A DNA stretch of 64,000 nt from Faecalibacter sp. LW9 (GCF_034661295.1 NZ_CP141062.1:1922001-1986000), one strand, 5' to 3'; positions 9,163-18,997 are shown, counted from the first letter of the stretch. Notes: generated by a model from the sequence alone, not told the origin. Program-made: numbers and translations.

Positions 9163-9585
9163 ATGTCAAAAGAAATCGTTTCACAATTAAATAAAATGTC
9201 TGAGAATACTTTAATTTCTCATCTAAACATAAAATTTACGGAAGCAGGAGAAGATTATTTAAAAGCTTCCATGCCCGTTTCATCCATCGTCCATCAACCT
9301 TTTGGAATGCTTCATGGTGGTGCAAGTGTAGTCTTAGCAGAATCATTAGGAAGTAGTCTGTCGAATTATATTTTGAATGATCCTCGATATGTTGCCGTTG
9401 GTCAACAAATTGATGCCAATCATTTGCGTTCCAAAACCAGTGGTACCGTTTATGGACATGCGACCGTTGTTAAAAAAGGAAGAACGTCCCATTTAATAAA
9501 AATTGAAATCACAGATGAACACGGAAAATTAATCTGTTATAGTCATTTAACTAATGCCATCATTCCAAATCCTCATGCAAAATAA
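9163..9585 (+). CDS. menI: hotdog thioesterase, probable 1,4-dihydroxy-2-naphthoyl-CoA hydrolase
   Basis: A 140-residue PaaI/MenI-type hotdog thioesterase. HQPFGMLHGGASVVLAESLGS is the family signature, with the catalytic acidic residue in ALAES-type context. It starts 2 bp after the acyltransferase stop and overlaps the next gene, an isochorismate synthase, by 11 bp. That coupling supports a role in menaquinone synthesis, hydrolysing DHNA-CoA, but a general acyl-CoA thioesterase remains possible. Confidence 0.75.
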   Translation: MSKEIVSQLNKMSENTLISHLNIKFTEAGEDYLKASMPVSSIVHQPFGMLHGGASVVLAESLGSSLSNYILNDPRYVAVGQQIDANHLRSKTSGTVYGHATVVKKGRTSHLIKIEITDEHGKLICYSHLTNAIIPNPHAK

Positions 9586-10582
9586 TTTTCAAGAGCAGTT
9601 AAATCAATTGATTGCAAAAGAAACTTCGTTTTTACTCTTCAGAAAACCAAATACCCAAAAGGTAGAGTTGTGGTTTGATGAACAAAAGGGTGAAAATCAA
9701 TTTGTATTCCATCCTTTTAATCAACAAGAGCCTATCGTCTTTCATATGAATGAAATTATGCATATGCCCATTGCTGATTTGAAGTTGAACATAACGTTGC
9801 CATATGCAACACATGATGAAAGTATTACATATGAACAATACCTTCAATTAATAGAAGATACGGTTCATGAATTGAATCATTCGTCTACTCAAAAAATCGT
9901 CATTTCGAGAATTAAAGAAATTCCTAATAGCGGTGTGCGATTGGATGAATCTTTAAAACATATTCATCAAACCTATCCTCAAGCCTTTGTATACTTATGG
10001 TATAGCAAAGAAAATGGAGTATGGATTGGTGCTTCGCCCGAATTGTTATTGGAAGAAGAAAATTTAACGATTCAGACCGTATCATTAGCTGGAACTTTAC
10101 CCAAAGAAGAAGAATGGACTGCTAAAGAAATTCACGAACAACAAGTTGTAACTGATTATATCGTCTCGAAATTACAAGGGTTTAAACACATTCAAGTGGA
10201 TGGACCACATACTGTAGATGCGGGATTTTTTAATCATTTGAAATCATTTATTTCAGCTGAAGTTCCCCATTACCAAGCGGTAGAAGAAACCTTGCGTCAA
10301 TTGCATCCCACTCCTGCGGTTTGTGGAATGCCGAAAGAGCAAGCGAAATCATTTATTTTAGCTCATGAGGGCTATGATCGTAAATATTATGCAGGCTATT
10401 TTGGATTCAAAACACCGACAAAATCTCAATATTTTGTGAATTTACGTTGTGCGCAAATTTTTTCTAACACTGTCAAATTATATGTTGGAGGAGGAATTAT
10501 GCCCGATAGTGATCCAGAAAAAGAGTGGAAGGAAACGGAATTGAAATCAAAAACAATCGGCAACCTATTGGTTACCGATTAA
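9575..10582 (+). CDS. menF: isochorismate synthase
   Basis: About 335 residues with the chorismate-binding fold. It converts chorismate to isochorismate, the first committed step of menaquinone synthesis. Conserved C-terminal segments include HPTPAVCGMPKEQA, GYDRKYYAGYFG and YVGGGIMPDSDPEKEW (metal- and substrate-binding Glu). The ATG at 9575 (MQNNFQEQ) overlaps the end of menI by 11 bp and is preferred over the in-frame ATG at 9554. A salicylate or anthranilate-synthase relative is less likely given the neighbour. Confidence 0.85.
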   Translation: MQNNFQEQLNQLIAKETSFLLFRKPNTQKVELWFDEQKGENQFVFHPFNQQEPIVFHMNEIMHMPIADLKLNITLPYATHDESITYEQYLQLIEDTVHELNHSSTQKIVISRIKEIPNSGVRLDESLKHIHQTYPQAFVYLWYSKENGVWIGASPELLLEEENLTIQTVSLAGTLPKEEEWTAKEIHEQQVVTDYIVSKLQGFKHIQVDGPHTVDAGFFNHLKSFISAEVPHYQAVEETLRQLHPTPAVCGMPKEQAKSFILAHEGYDRKYYAGYFGFKTPTKSQYFVNLRCAQIFSNTVKLYVGGGIMPDSDPEKEWKETELKSKTIGNLLVTD

Positions 10583-10588
10583 GTGATA

Positions 10589-11476
10589 TTATTTTGAAAG
10601 ATCACGGTACAAAGCACGAATAATTCCGTCCGAAAGTCCAATTTTCGGAACGTGGATTTTCGTTGCTTTCGACCATTTTAGAACATTCGAATAGATCTCT
10701 AAAGCATATACAACAACGTCTGCACGGTCGGGTTTCATATTGAAGTTTTGCATTCGTTCATCCGTAGTCATTGTTTGTAAAACACTGTAATGTTTTTTGA
10801 CATAAGTTGCACCAAGTGGTGTTCCTAGTTTTACTCCCGAATATTTGTACACGTGGTTGATATTCCCTCCCGAACCAATTAATTCAATTTCTTCAGAGCC
10901 AATATTTTCTTTGATCCAAGCATGCATGGCTGGAAAAGTAGATGGATCCACCTGATTATCTAATAATCGTACGGTACCCACTTCAAATGACTTGGATGCA
11001 AAAATTTTATTGTCTTTTAATAAGGTTAATTCTGTACTACCACCACCGACGTCGACGTACAAATAGGTTTTATGATCTTTTACAAAAGAACTTAATTCAG
11101 TCGAAAATAAAAGTTCTGCTTCCGTTTTTCCATCAATAATTTGGATATCAATTCCGTAGTGTTTTTTTACTTTTTCAACAATTTTAGTTCCATTTTTCGC
11201 TTCACGCATAGCAGAAGTAGCAAAGGCACGATAGTGTTCTACGCCATAGACTTTCATCATTAATGCATAGGAATGCATGGCATCACAAATCCGTTCTTTA
11301 TTGCTTTCTGATACTTTTCCATCGGTGAATACATCATGCCCCAGACGAATTGGCATTCGGACAATACTTGTTTTATTAAATACCGGAGTTTTGCCTTCTT
11401 CTTCGTACACAAAATTGATTAATAGTCGAACGGCATTCGATCCGATATCAATGGCTCCAAGTTTTCTAATCTTCAT
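10589..11476 (-). CDS. ppx: Ppx/GppA phosphatase (exopolyphosphatase)
   Basis: A 295-residue enzyme of the ASKHA fold. The first nucleotide-binding loop is AIDIGSNAVRLLI, the second is LYVDVGGGSTELTLL. It hydrolyses terminal phosphates of polyphosphate or pppGpp. It is the last gene of the sixA-ppk1-ppx run and overlaps ppk1 by 11 bp, so synthesis and breakdown of polyphosphate are encoded together. The length fits the short, N-terminal-domain-only form common in Bacteroidota. Confidence 0.9.
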   Translation of the reverse strand: MKIRKLGAIDIGSNAVRLLINFVYEEEGKTPVFNKTSIVRMPIRLGHDVFTDGKVSESNKERICDAMHSYALMMKVYGVEHYRAFATSAMREAKNGTKIVEKVKKHYGIDIQIIDGKTEAELLFSTELSSFVKDHKTYLYVDVGGGSTELTLLKDNKIFASKSFEVGTVRLLDNQVDPSTFPAMHAWIKENIGSEEIELIGSGGNINHVYKYSGVKLGTPLGATYVKKHYSVLQTMTTDERMQNFNMKPDRADVVVYALEIYSNVLKWSKATKIHVPKIGLSDGIIRALYRDLSK

Positions 11477-13532
11477 TTATTTCCTCATTTAGTTTTTGTA
11501 GATATTCATATGTTGAGAATTGCGAACGATTTGCTACTTCCTCGTTGCTGCGGTACGTTAGCGATTCATTCTCATCAATTATTCGTGCTTTCACATTATC
11601 ATGAAAACTCAAGTTAAAAGTATCAATAATTATTTTTTTAATGTTTTGATCATAGATAGGGCAGGCCACTTCGACACGATAATCCAAGTTTCGGGTCATC
11701 ATATCAGCAGACGAAATATATACTTTGTCTTCTCCAGCATTTTTGAACCAATAAATTCTTGGATGCTCTAAAAATTTGTCGATAACACTTACACATTCTA
11801 TGTTTTCAGACAGTCCTTTTTTACCAGGGATTAAACAATTAACTCCACGCACCACCAATCGTATTTTAACTCCTTTTTGAGAAGCTTTATACAGTAAATC
11901 AATAATTTCTTTATCTGCTAAACTGTTCAGCTTCATGTTGATTTCAGCTTCTAAACCACTTTTTTGATTTTTGATTTCACGTTTAATGGCTTTAATAATT
12001 TTATTTCGAGTTCCATGGGGTGACACCATTAAATGGTGGTAGGTTTGTATCAAATAGTTTTTGTCAAAAAATTTGAAGACTTGGTCGATTTCTTTCGTAA
12101 TCCCAGGATTCGATGTGATGTAGGTATAATCGGTATAGATTTTAGCCGTTTTCGCATGGAAATTTCCAGTACTAATAATCGCAAAGCGTTCAGCAATGCC
12201 TTCTTCTGGAAGACGTTCAATATAACCTATTTTCGAATGTACTTTAAGTCCAGGAACACCAAAAATCACGTTGACACCAGCTTCTTGTAATTTTTTCGAC
12301 CACATGGCATTGTTAGACTCATCAAAACGTGCGCGCAATTCGAGAATCGCTGTCACTTCTTTCCCATTCATCGCTGCATTGATGAGTGAATGCATGATTT
12401 GCGAATCTTTAGCGACACGATAAACCGTTAATTTGATTTTTTTGACTTTTGGATCAATCGCTGCTTCGCGAAGAAATTTTAAAAGCAAAGAGTAATCTTG
12501 ATAAGGAGCAAAAATCATTTCATCATGTTCAGTAAAGGCCTTAAAATAACTTTTGTATTGCGTAGGACGTTTTTGAACAATTGGTTTAATTTTATCGTAA
12601 GTTAATCCTTCGATTCCAAACGATGGAAAACCAATTAAATCGCGTTTATTATGGTATTTACCACCTGGAATAATACTATCGTAATCATCTAAATTTAATT
12701 TCTCTAGAAAGAAATTTAAGGTATCTGGTGCTATTGTACGGTCATACACCAAACGCACAGGCTCACCCGTTTTACGTTCTTCTAAAGAATGAATCACTTT
12801 TTCATATAAACTATGCTCTAAATCATTGTCAAAGTTCAATTCACTATCCCTTGAAATTTTAATGGAATGTGCTTCGATGGTTTCATATTCAAATGTTCTG
12901 AAAATTTCATTCAAGTGATAACGAATGATATCTTCCAAATACATTACATAATATTTTTGTCCCCATTTAGGCAACAAAATAAAACGATCAAATAAATGAG
13001 TTGGGACGATGATTAAGGCGTATTCAGGCCCTTCTGAAGTGGTCATTTTTACGGCTAAATAAAAAGATCCATCACGTAAAGGAGGAACTTTAATTTTATC
13101 GTTTAAAACAAAAACACCTACATTGTGTATTACTTCATCATTGAAATATTCGGTAATATATTCTTTGTATTTGATGGGTAAGGTTGTATCATCAATTACG
13201 AAAATATTATGTTCTTCTAATTGTGTGAACAATTCTTCATACAATTGATCATACTTTTCCCTTTGTTTGGTTACAATGCTGTTGATTTCTTCAATTAATT
13301 CTTCATCCGATTGTCCAGGGACAATATTCGAATAAACTTTATCGACATCTTTTAACTGTATAGATCGAATAATAGCCGAATAACGCACCGAGTAAAATTC
13401 ATCTAAATTATTGGAATAAATCCCTAAAAATCGTATTCGTTCAAGCAATGGTACATTTTCATCTGCCGCCTCTTGTAAAACACGCGCATTGAATTTTAAC
13501 CAGCTTATCTCTCTATTTATATATCTCTTCAT
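11466..13532 (-). CDS. ppk1: polyphosphate kinase 1
   Basis: About 688 residues. It makes polyphosphate from ATP and can run in reverse. The N-terminal domain starts YINREISWLKFNARVLQEA; the two phospholipase-D-like halves contain the phosphorylated active-site His region (GLKVHSKIGYIERL) and STGNFHAKTAKIYTD, then ISSADMMTRNLDYRVEVACPIYD. The start at 13532 (MKRYINRE) is chosen because its ATG overlaps the TGA of sixA as ATGA, a typical coupling, and because the domain begins there. The in-frame codon at 13589 adds an unconserved leader. Confidence 0.95.
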   Translation of the reverse strand: MKRYINREISWLKFNARVLQEAADENVPLLERIRFLGIYSNNLDEFYSVRYSAIIRSIQLKDVDKVYSNIVPGQSDEELIEEINSIVTKQREKYDQLYEELFTQLEEHNIFVIDDTTLPIKYKEYITEYFNDEVIHNVGVFVLNDKIKVPPLRDGSFYLAVKMTTSEGPEYALIIVPTHLFDRFILLPKWGQKYYVMYLEDIIRYHLNEIFRTFEYETIEAHSIKISRDSELNFDNDLEHSLYEKVIHSLEERKTGEPVRLVYDRTIAPDTLNFFLEKLNLDDYDSIIPGGKYHNKRDLIGFPSFGIEGLTYDKIKPIVQKRPTQYKSYFKAFTEHDEMIFAPYQDYSLLLKFLREAAIDPKVKKIKLTVYRVAKDSQIMHSLINAAMNGKEVTAILELRARFDESNNAMWSKKLQEAGVNVIFGVPGLKVHSKIGYIERLPEEGIAERFAIISTGNFHAKTAKIYTDYTYITSNPGITKEIDQVFKFFDKNYLIQTYHHLMVSPHGTRNKIIKAIKREIKNQKSGLEAEINMKLNSLADKEIIDLLYKASQKGVKIRLVVRGVNCLIPGKKGLSENIECVSVIDKFLEHPRIYWFKNAGEDKVYISSADMMTRNLDYRVEVACPIYDQNIKKIIIDTFNLSFHDNVKARIIDENESLTYRSNEEVANRSQFSTYEYLQKLNEEINED

Positions 13533-14014
13533 TCTAATTCTTTCGGGAATATAATATGTTGGGTTGTTCCTTTTGTTAAATTGGACCAATTGCTTTCATC
13601 AAAGGTAATCCACACCACACCTGAAGTGGGGATATTCATAATAAATTCTGATCCTAATTCATATGCAATATCAGTAAATGCTGGATTATGTCCAAATATG
13701 ATGAGATGATCCATCATATCATCTTGTGACTTGATCCACTGCAGTAATGCCAAATGAGAAAAAGTGTATAAGGCTTTATCGAATTGGATTTCGGCCTTAG
13801 GAAATGCAATTTTTTGAGCAATTTGTGCCGTTTGTTTGGCCCGATTAGCAATGCTCGAAAAAACATACTGAGGTTCAAAATCCAATAGTAATTTTAATTT
13901 TTCGGCAGATAATGGCGTTCGATGTATGCCCTTTTCATTTAAGGTACGAAACTGATCGGTTACATTTTCATCCCATCTGCTTTTGCCATGTCGAAATAAA
14001 ATCAGGTTTTTCAT
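13529..14014 (-). CDS. sixA: SixA-like histidine phosphatase
   Basis: A 161-residue member of the phosphoglycerate-mutase-like superfamily. The catalytic RHG motif is at residues 8-10 (LILFRHGKSRWDE) and the second histidine in IIFGHNPAFTD. SixA in enterobacteria removes phosphate from protein histidines; the substrate here is unknown. Its stop overlaps the ppk1 start, so it may regulate or accompany polyphosphate metabolism. Confidence 0.85.
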   Translation of the reverse strand: MKNLILFRHGKSRWDENVTDQFRTLNEKGIHRTPLSAEKLKLLLDFEPQYVFSSIANRAKQTAQIAQKIAFPKAEIQFDKALYTFSHLALLQWIKSQDDMMDHLIIFGHNPAFTDIAYELGSEFIMNIPTSGVVWITFDESNWSNLTKGTTQHIIFPKELE

Positions 14015-14064
14015 AGGATTGGTTTATAAAAAAAGTCATCAGCAAAACTGATGACTAAATATAC

Positions 14065-14502
14065 TTAATTTTCTAAAGATGGCTCATACGTGATGAAATC
14101 ATTCTTTAACCAATCGGGTATGGCAATACTTTTTCTTATGGATAAATCAATTAATACTTGTGTACTTAATCCTTTGGCATGTAAAATCGGTTGACCATCC
14201 GCATCGTCAGATAAAATAATGTATTCAAAATCAAATGATTTAGATCCAACTTTTGAAACGCGCATTCCTACGCGTGGATTTTTAGCATCAATTTTTAATT
14301 CTTTAGCATAATCACATTCGATGTGCGCAATGACAAACATATTTTTATGCCAATCCCAATTTTTAGATGCCGTTAGCATATAATAACTTCTACCGGTTTG
14401 GAAATAATCAAAATAATAGACATTATTGACATGTCCAATGGGATCTAAATCATTCCAACGAATTTCAAGGGGTCTAAAAAAGATAAAATCTTCAATACTC
14501 AT
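14065..14502 (-). CDS. acyl-CoA thioesterase, 4HBT hotdog family
   Basis: A 145-residue 4-hydroxybenzoyl-CoA-thioesterase-type protein (YbgC/FadM-like). IRWNDLDPIGHVNNVYYFDYFQTGR carries the catalytic Asp and the conserved His-Val-Asn. Lies 50 bp upstream of sixA and 20 bp downstream of the AI-2E transporter gene on the same strand, so probably cotranscribed. Substrate not predictable. Confidence 0.85.
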   Translation of the reverse strand: MSIEDFIFFRPLEIRWNDLDPIGHVNNVYYFDYFQTGRSYYMLTASKNWDWHKNMFVIAHIECDYAKELKIDAKNPRVGMRVSKVGSKSFDFEYIILSDDADGQPILHAKGLSTQVLIDLSIRKSIAIPDWLKNDFITYEPSLEN

Positions 14503-14522
14503 TTTTTGTTTTTTTGTGGTTA

Positions 14523-15557
14523 TTACTCTTCAGGGTTTGGATCAACAAACTCTGATTTGTATAATTTAATCAACCATAAAAATACAGAAAAAAGGATAGG
14601 ACCGAAAATAATTCCAATAAATCCAAAGAGATTAATTCCAATAATCACCCCAAATATGGTAACCAATGGATGAACATCCGCCATTTTCTTTTGTAGAATA
14701 AATCGAATGAGATTATCCGACAATCCCACCACCACAAAACTATAAATTAATAAACCAATGGCATTACCGTTATCCCCTTGTACAAATAATACTACGGCTA
14801 ATGGTATATAAATTAAAGCAGCGCCTACGACAGGAAGCATGGCTGCAAATATGGTTAAGATAAACCATGTAAATGCACCTTCTACTCCAAAAATGAGATA
14901 TCCAACGTATGCTATGATAGCTTGTATCAATGCTGTTAAAGGAACACCAACGGCATTGGAAATGACCAATTGACGTAAATCGGAATTCATGTTTTTCAGG
15001 TTTCGATTTTTTAAAGGGATGTACTGATAAAATCCTTGTTCTAATTTTTTATGCTTCATCAACATAAAATAAGACAATAAAAAGGCGACTCCTAATTGGA
15101 CAAACATATCCAATGAGGCATTCAACAAAGTTTGAAGGATGGTCGTCCCGGCTTGAGTAAGCTTAGAAATATTGTTTTCGCTGAAAATATCAATATTGAA
15201 TTGTTGGTTCAATAAATCAATGAATTTTTTGATTTGAGCCTCGATTTTATTCGTATCATTCAACATGATCATGACCTTATTGGTAAGGGTATGTATTAAA
15301 ATGTATAAAGGCAAAATGATACAAATAGCACTTGCAAGGATCAGGAGGACCACACTTAAAGTTTTGTTCATTTTTTTGGTTTGGGTCATCCAATTTAAAG
15401 GATTAAAAAGGAGAACATAAATACAAATGGCACCTAAGATTCCGGGAAGGAAAGCGAACACATTTTTTAAGATTAAACCAAAAACGATCAGTATTAAAAT
15501 TAAAAATCCAAGTTGGAGTAAGACGTTATTGGATACGTACTGTTTGTTGTTATTCAT
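14523..15557 (-). CDS. AI-2E family transporter (PF01594)
   Basis: A 344-residue integral membrane protein with about seven or eight hydrophobic segments and the conserved C-terminal half (LPVVGAALIYIPLAVVLF, DNLIRFILQKKMADVHPLV, GIIFGPILFSVFLWL). Family members include TqsA and sodium/proton antiporters, so the substrate is uncertain. It is the first gene of a minus-strand run leading to the polyphosphate operon. Confidence 0.9.
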   Translation of the reverse strand: MNNNKQYVSNNVLLQLGFLILILIVFGLILKNVFAFLPGILGAICIYVLLFNPLNWMTQTKKMNKTLSVVLLILASAICIILPLYILIHTLTNKVMIMLNDTNKIEAQIKKFIDLLNQQFNIDIFSENNISKLTQAGTTILQTLLNASLDMFVQLGVAFLLSYFMLMKHKKLEQGFYQYIPLKNRNLKNMNSDLRQLVISNAVGVPLTALIQAIIAYVGYLIFGVEGAFTWFILTIFAAMLPVVGAALIYIPLAVVLFVQGDNGNAIGLLIYSFVVVGLSDNLIRFILQKKMADVHPLVTIFGVIIGINLFGFIGIIFGPILFSVFLWLIKLYKSEFVDPNPEE

Positions 15558-15770
15558 AAATGGTTGTTGTAATTAAGGTTATTTTCTCTCTATCAAAATC
15601 AATGCAAATAATGCTGGGTGAAAACAATAAATCAAAATCAGCCATTGATTTTTTTAAAAAGTGAGATAAAAATGCAGGGAAAATTGGAAATCGGGACAGG
15701 TTCAAGCGAAATAGAATTCGATATTTCAATAAAACTTTTATTTTAGCACTCGATTTATAAACATAAAACT

Positions 15771-16547
15771 ATGATCAGAAAAATTTTATTCACTGCTGCT
15801 TGCATAGCATCGACTTTTGTAAGTGCTCAACAAACAATTATTGATAACATCAATTTTGATGAAAAAACCCTTTTAGTTGGTATGGCGAGTGAATACAATA
15901 CCGACTCGACTTACCATAAATACAATTTCTATATTGACAATCCAACCAAACTAAACAATGTCAAATTGAATTTAGAATATGGTTATGAAATGCAGAATAA
16001 AGTAACCGATCAGAATCATTTTATGATTTATGCGATTAAGGATCGTAAAATTATTGATCAGTGGTTGGTCAATCCTCGTTTGTATAATATTTTTCACAAT
16101 GGTGTAGCTTATTCTTTTGATGCTGATAAATTAGAAAATGTAGCCAAAGGAAATCCATTGCGTTACCAAGTAGAAACGTTAACGTTTAAAAATCAAAAAG
16201 AATACGTAAAGGCGAAAAAAGAATTGGATCGAAATCAAGCCATCTTTTTAATGTATGAGCCTAATTTTTCTTATGAAGGTGGTTTTGAAGTGTCGATCAA
16301 AAAAACGGATGCCATTGCAACTTCTGAACAAGCGGAACAATTGGTTCGTGATTTGATAAAAACTTATTATAAAAAAGAGGTTTCTGTGCAATATGCGCTA
16401 AATGAACGAAACTTAATGGATCGTTCTCAATTTACATTAAGTATTGCTGGTCCAAAAACAGTTTTTGATAAATTTAAAATGGAAAACGCCGAGATAGGAG
16501 CGTGGATTCCTGAAATTTATGAAGCTGTCATTGTCAAGAAAAAATAA
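15771..16547 (+). CDS. exported protein of unknown function
   Basis: A 258-residue protein with a clear signal peptide (MIRKILFTAACIASTFVSAQ). The mature part alternates polar and hydrophobic residues and shows no motif I know. It sits 4 bp before the next gene, also unknown, on the same strand. Confidence 0.6.
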   Translation: MIRKILFTAACIASTFVSAQQTIIDNINFDEKTLLVGMASEYNTDSTYHKYNFYIDNPTKLNNVKLNLEYGYEMQNKVTDQNHFMIYAIKDRKIIDQWLVNPRLYNIFHNGVAYSFDADKLENVAKGNPLRYQVETLTFKNQKEYVKAKKELDRNQAIFLMYEPNFSYEGGFEVSIKKTDAIATSEQAEQLVRDLIKTYYKKEVSVQYALNERNLMDRSQFTLSIAGPKTVFDKFKMENAEIGAWIPEIYEAVIVKKK

Positions 16548-16551
16548 CGTT

Positions 16552-17130
16552 ATGCAATCACAATTTGAAAAGATATTAGAACATTCAAAAAATACTCAAT
16601 CCATTATAGCCATTTTCCAAGATGCGTCCAATACCGATTTTTGGGCAGGTTATATTGTGGATTATAATGATGAGTTTTTTATCCTGCAACATATTACCAA
16701 ATATGGTAAAAAAGATGGTTTAATCATTGAACCTTTTTATAAAATTCGACGCATTGATAAAGATGAATACTGCAAGTGCTTGCAATATGTCTTTAAAAAT
16801 CATCAGGAATTGGATAAAGAAGAGTCTTTAAATTTAAGCATTGCTAAAGATGATAACTGGGTGTATAATGCATTACAACAAATCAATGGTGAAACGGATT
16901 ATATTGTTCGAATTTCTGTAGGCAATGATTCTAGATTTGCAGGATTTGTGACAGAGGTCACTGAAATTGATTTCAAGCTAAAATGCATTGGTCATGATGG
17001 GCAAGATGAAGGAAATTTATATTTCCTTACCGAAGATGTCAATTCGTTTCGCATTAATGATTTAGAAGCAAGAAGACGATTGATGCTTTATAATTTTAGA
17101 CAATCGGTTGACTTTTATATTGAAGATTAA
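16552..17130 (+). CDS. hypothetical protein with two similar halves
   Basis: About 192 residues, cytoplasmic by composition. Two beta-rich segments resemble each other: residues about 22-58 (FWAGYIVDYNDEFFILQHI then KDGLIIEPFYKIRRID) and about 120-165 (FAGFVTEVTEIDFKLKCIG then EGNLYFLTEDVNSFRIND). The spacing suggests a duplicated small beta-barrel, perhaps Sm-like; this is inference only. I start at ATG 16552 because it follows the upstream stop; an in-frame codon at 16519 would overlap the preceding gene. Confidence 0.6.
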   Translation: MQSQFEKILEHSKNTQSIIAIFQDASNTDFWAGYIVDYNDEFFILQHITKYGKKDGLIIEPFYKIRRIDKDEYCKCLQYVFKNHQELDKEESLNLSIAKDDNWVYNALQQINGETDYIVRISVGNDSRFAGFVTEVTEIDFKLKCIGHDGQDEGNLYFLTEDVNSFRINDLEARRRLMLYNFRQSVDFYIED

Positions 17131-17163
17131 AAAAAAACCTCATCCATCGATGAGGTTTTTTTT
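17131..17163. terminator. bidirectional terminator
   Basis: AACCTCATC / GATGAGGTT hairpin with A7 and T8 flanks between the convergent hypothetical gene and nfu. Confidence 0.9.
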
Positions 17164-17177
17164 ATCTTAAAAGTTAA

Positions 17178-18059
17178 TTATCCATTAACGGCTTCCACAT
17201 TATTCACCACATCGGGTAACATTTGTTTCAATAACCCTTCGATTCCGTTTTTCAATGTTGCAGTTGAAGATGGACAACCCGAACATGCTCCTTGTAATAA
17301 CATTTTAGCTGTACGAGTTTCTTCATCAAATTCAATTAATTCAATATTTCCACCATCATTTTGAACAGCTGGCTGAACATATTCATCTAAAATGGCTTTA
17401 ATTTGTTCTTCTACATCTGTAAATTCTTCACGAGGTTTTACGACAACTTCTTCTGGAGCTTCCGTTTTGAACTCATAGAATTCTTCGAAAACCATTCCAC
17501 CCGCTTGTAAATAATTTAAGATAAACGAACGAACGTCCATTGTCCATAAATCCCAATCTTCTGAATCATCTTTTGTCAACGAAACATAGTTTTCAGTTAA
17601 GAAAATTTCTTTCACAAAAGGATATTCTTTGAAAATGGCAACAGCTAAAGGAACGCCAGCCGCTTTTTCGCGATCTTTAATTTCAATGATTTCAGGAACT
17701 AAAGGGGCATTGGCCACAAACTTCATAACCGCTGGGTTAGGCGTCATTTCAGCATATACGGTGTAAGGCTGTTTCTTTTGTTGGTAAAGAATGATTCCTT
17801 CCTCTAAATGCTCATTCACGATTTCTAATAAATCATCTTTTACATCATCCCAAGACACACCGTCAATTTTTTCAATTGCAACAAAATTAGCTGTGATAAA
17901 AACTTGTTGAATGAATGGTATAGTAAGTAAAACTTGTGCAAGGGGAGATTCAGTAGCCGAAGAATCTTTCGTAAATTCAACGCCTCCTTGTGTTAACGTT
18001 TCGTCACAAACGAACTTTAACACATTTTCATTAGGTGTATTTTCTGTATATACTCTCAT
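17178..18059 (-). CDS. NifU/Nfu family iron-sulfur cluster scaffold
   Basis: A 293-residue scaffold or carrier for Fe-S clusters. Two tandem Nfu N-terminal-type domains (about residues 1-90, TPNENVLKFVCDETL; and about 100-190, TPNPAVMKFVANAPL) precede a NifU C-terminal domain (about 210-290) with the cluster-binding CSGCPSS. The duplicated N-domain arrangement is common in Bacteroidota. It delivers assembled clusters to apoproteins in the cytoplasm. Monocistronic. Confidence 0.92.
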   Translation of the reverse strand: MRVYTENTPNENVLKFVCDETLTQGGVEFTKDSSATESPLAQVLLTIPFIQQVFITANFVAIEKIDGVSWDDVKDDLLEIVNEHLEEGIILYQQKKQPYTVYAEMTPNPAVMKFVANAPLVPEIIEIKDREKAAGVPLAVAIFKEYPFVKEIFLTENYVSLTKDDSEDWDLWTMDVRSFILNYLQAGGMVFEEFYEFKTEAPEEVVVKPREEFTDVEEQIKAILDEYVQPAVQNDGGNIELIEFDEETRTAKMLLQGACSGCPSSTATLKNGIEGLLKQMLPDVVNNVEAVNG

Positions 18060-18120
18060 AATAAATACAAATTTAATGGATTTAGTTGTATATTTTTGTT
18101 GATGTATAATAATTTTTTAA

Positions 18121-18633
18121 ATGGCGATTATAAAAGAATTAAATGGGAAACATCCCCAAATGGGAGAGAATTGTTTTGTTGCAGATAATGCAGTAATTGT
18201 AGGTGATGTGCAAATGGGAGATGATTGTTCCATTTGGTTTTCAGCAGTAATTCGTGGCGATGTTCATTTCATTCAAATGGGGAATAAAGTGAACATTCAA
18301 GATAATGCTACAATTCATGCCACCTATCAAAAATCACCGACTATAATTGGAAACAATGTGTCGATTGGTCACAATGCCATTGTGCATGGTTGCAGGATAC
18401 ATGATAATGTGTTAATCGGTATGGGAGCAATTGTCATGGATGATTGTGTGGTGGAGTCTAATTCGTTAATTGCTGCTGGAGCCGTTTTAACCAAAGGAAC
18501 ACATGTAAAAGAAGGAGAATTATGGGCAGGTGTGCCTGCAAAGAAAGTAAAAGATGTACCTCAACATTTGAAAGAAGGAGAAATTGAACGTATTGCAAAT
18601 AATTATTTAATGTACAGCAGTTGGTATAAATAA
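18121..18633 (+). CDS. gamma-class carbonic anhydrase family protein
   Basis: A 170-residue left-handed beta-helix protein with repeated hexapeptide turns (VIVGDVQMGDDCSIWFSAVI). The zinc histidines expected of gamma carbonic anhydrases are visible in NATIHATY and SIGHNAIVHGC. It resembles YrdA/PaaY. Whether it hydrates CO2 cannot be told from sequence. It shares a base with the next gene (TAATG), so the two are coupled. Confidence 0.88.
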   Translation: MAIIKELNGKHPQMGENCFVADNAVIVGDVQMGDDCSIWFSAVIRGDVHFIQMGNKVNIQDNATIHATYQKSPTIIGNNVSIGHNAIVHGCRIHDNVLIGMGAIVMDDCVVESNSLIAAGAVLTKGTHVKEGELWAGVPAKKVKDVPQHLKEGEIERIANNYLMYSSWYK

Positions 18634-18959
18634 TGGATTTTTCGTTTCAATTACTACATCCTGTTTACGATATTTTGAATGATGAAGTAGATGTCATCGT
18701 AAAAATTCATTCAAGTCAAGAAGAATATCACGTTACATTTATGACTTATCAAAGAGCTCAAGAAATTTTTAAAACGCAACCTTTTTCGATTTTTTCAACC
18801 ACTGTATTTGTGCAACAACTTACTGAACAGGAAATGGAAAATGCTTTACAACAGGTGATGAACACTCAGGGAGCTTCTTTCATTTTTTATCCGTTGAATG
18901 AGCCATCACGAATAGCATTATTTAGAAAACTTGAACGAGAAAAGTCAGGTCATCAATGA
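18633..18959 (+). CDS. hypothetical protein coupled to the gamma-carbonic anhydrase
   Basis: A 108-residue protein starting in a TAATG overlap with the preceding stop. No signal peptide, membrane segment or known motif. Coupling suggests a partner or at least shared expression with the carbonic-anhydrase-like gene. Confidence 0.6.
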   Translation: MDFSFQLLHPVYDILNDEVDVIVKIHSSQEEYHVTFMTYQRAQEIFKTQPFSIFSTTVFVQQLTEQEMENALQQVMNTQGASFIFYPLNEPSRIALFRKLEREKSGHQ

Positions 18960-18990
18960 AAAAAGCGGAATTTATAATTCTGCTTTTTTA
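18960..18990. terminator. terminator between convergent genes
   Basis: AAAAGCGGAAT / ATTCTGCTTTT hairpin with a T-run (one mismatch). Confidence 0.75.
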
Positions 18991-18997
18991 TATCATT

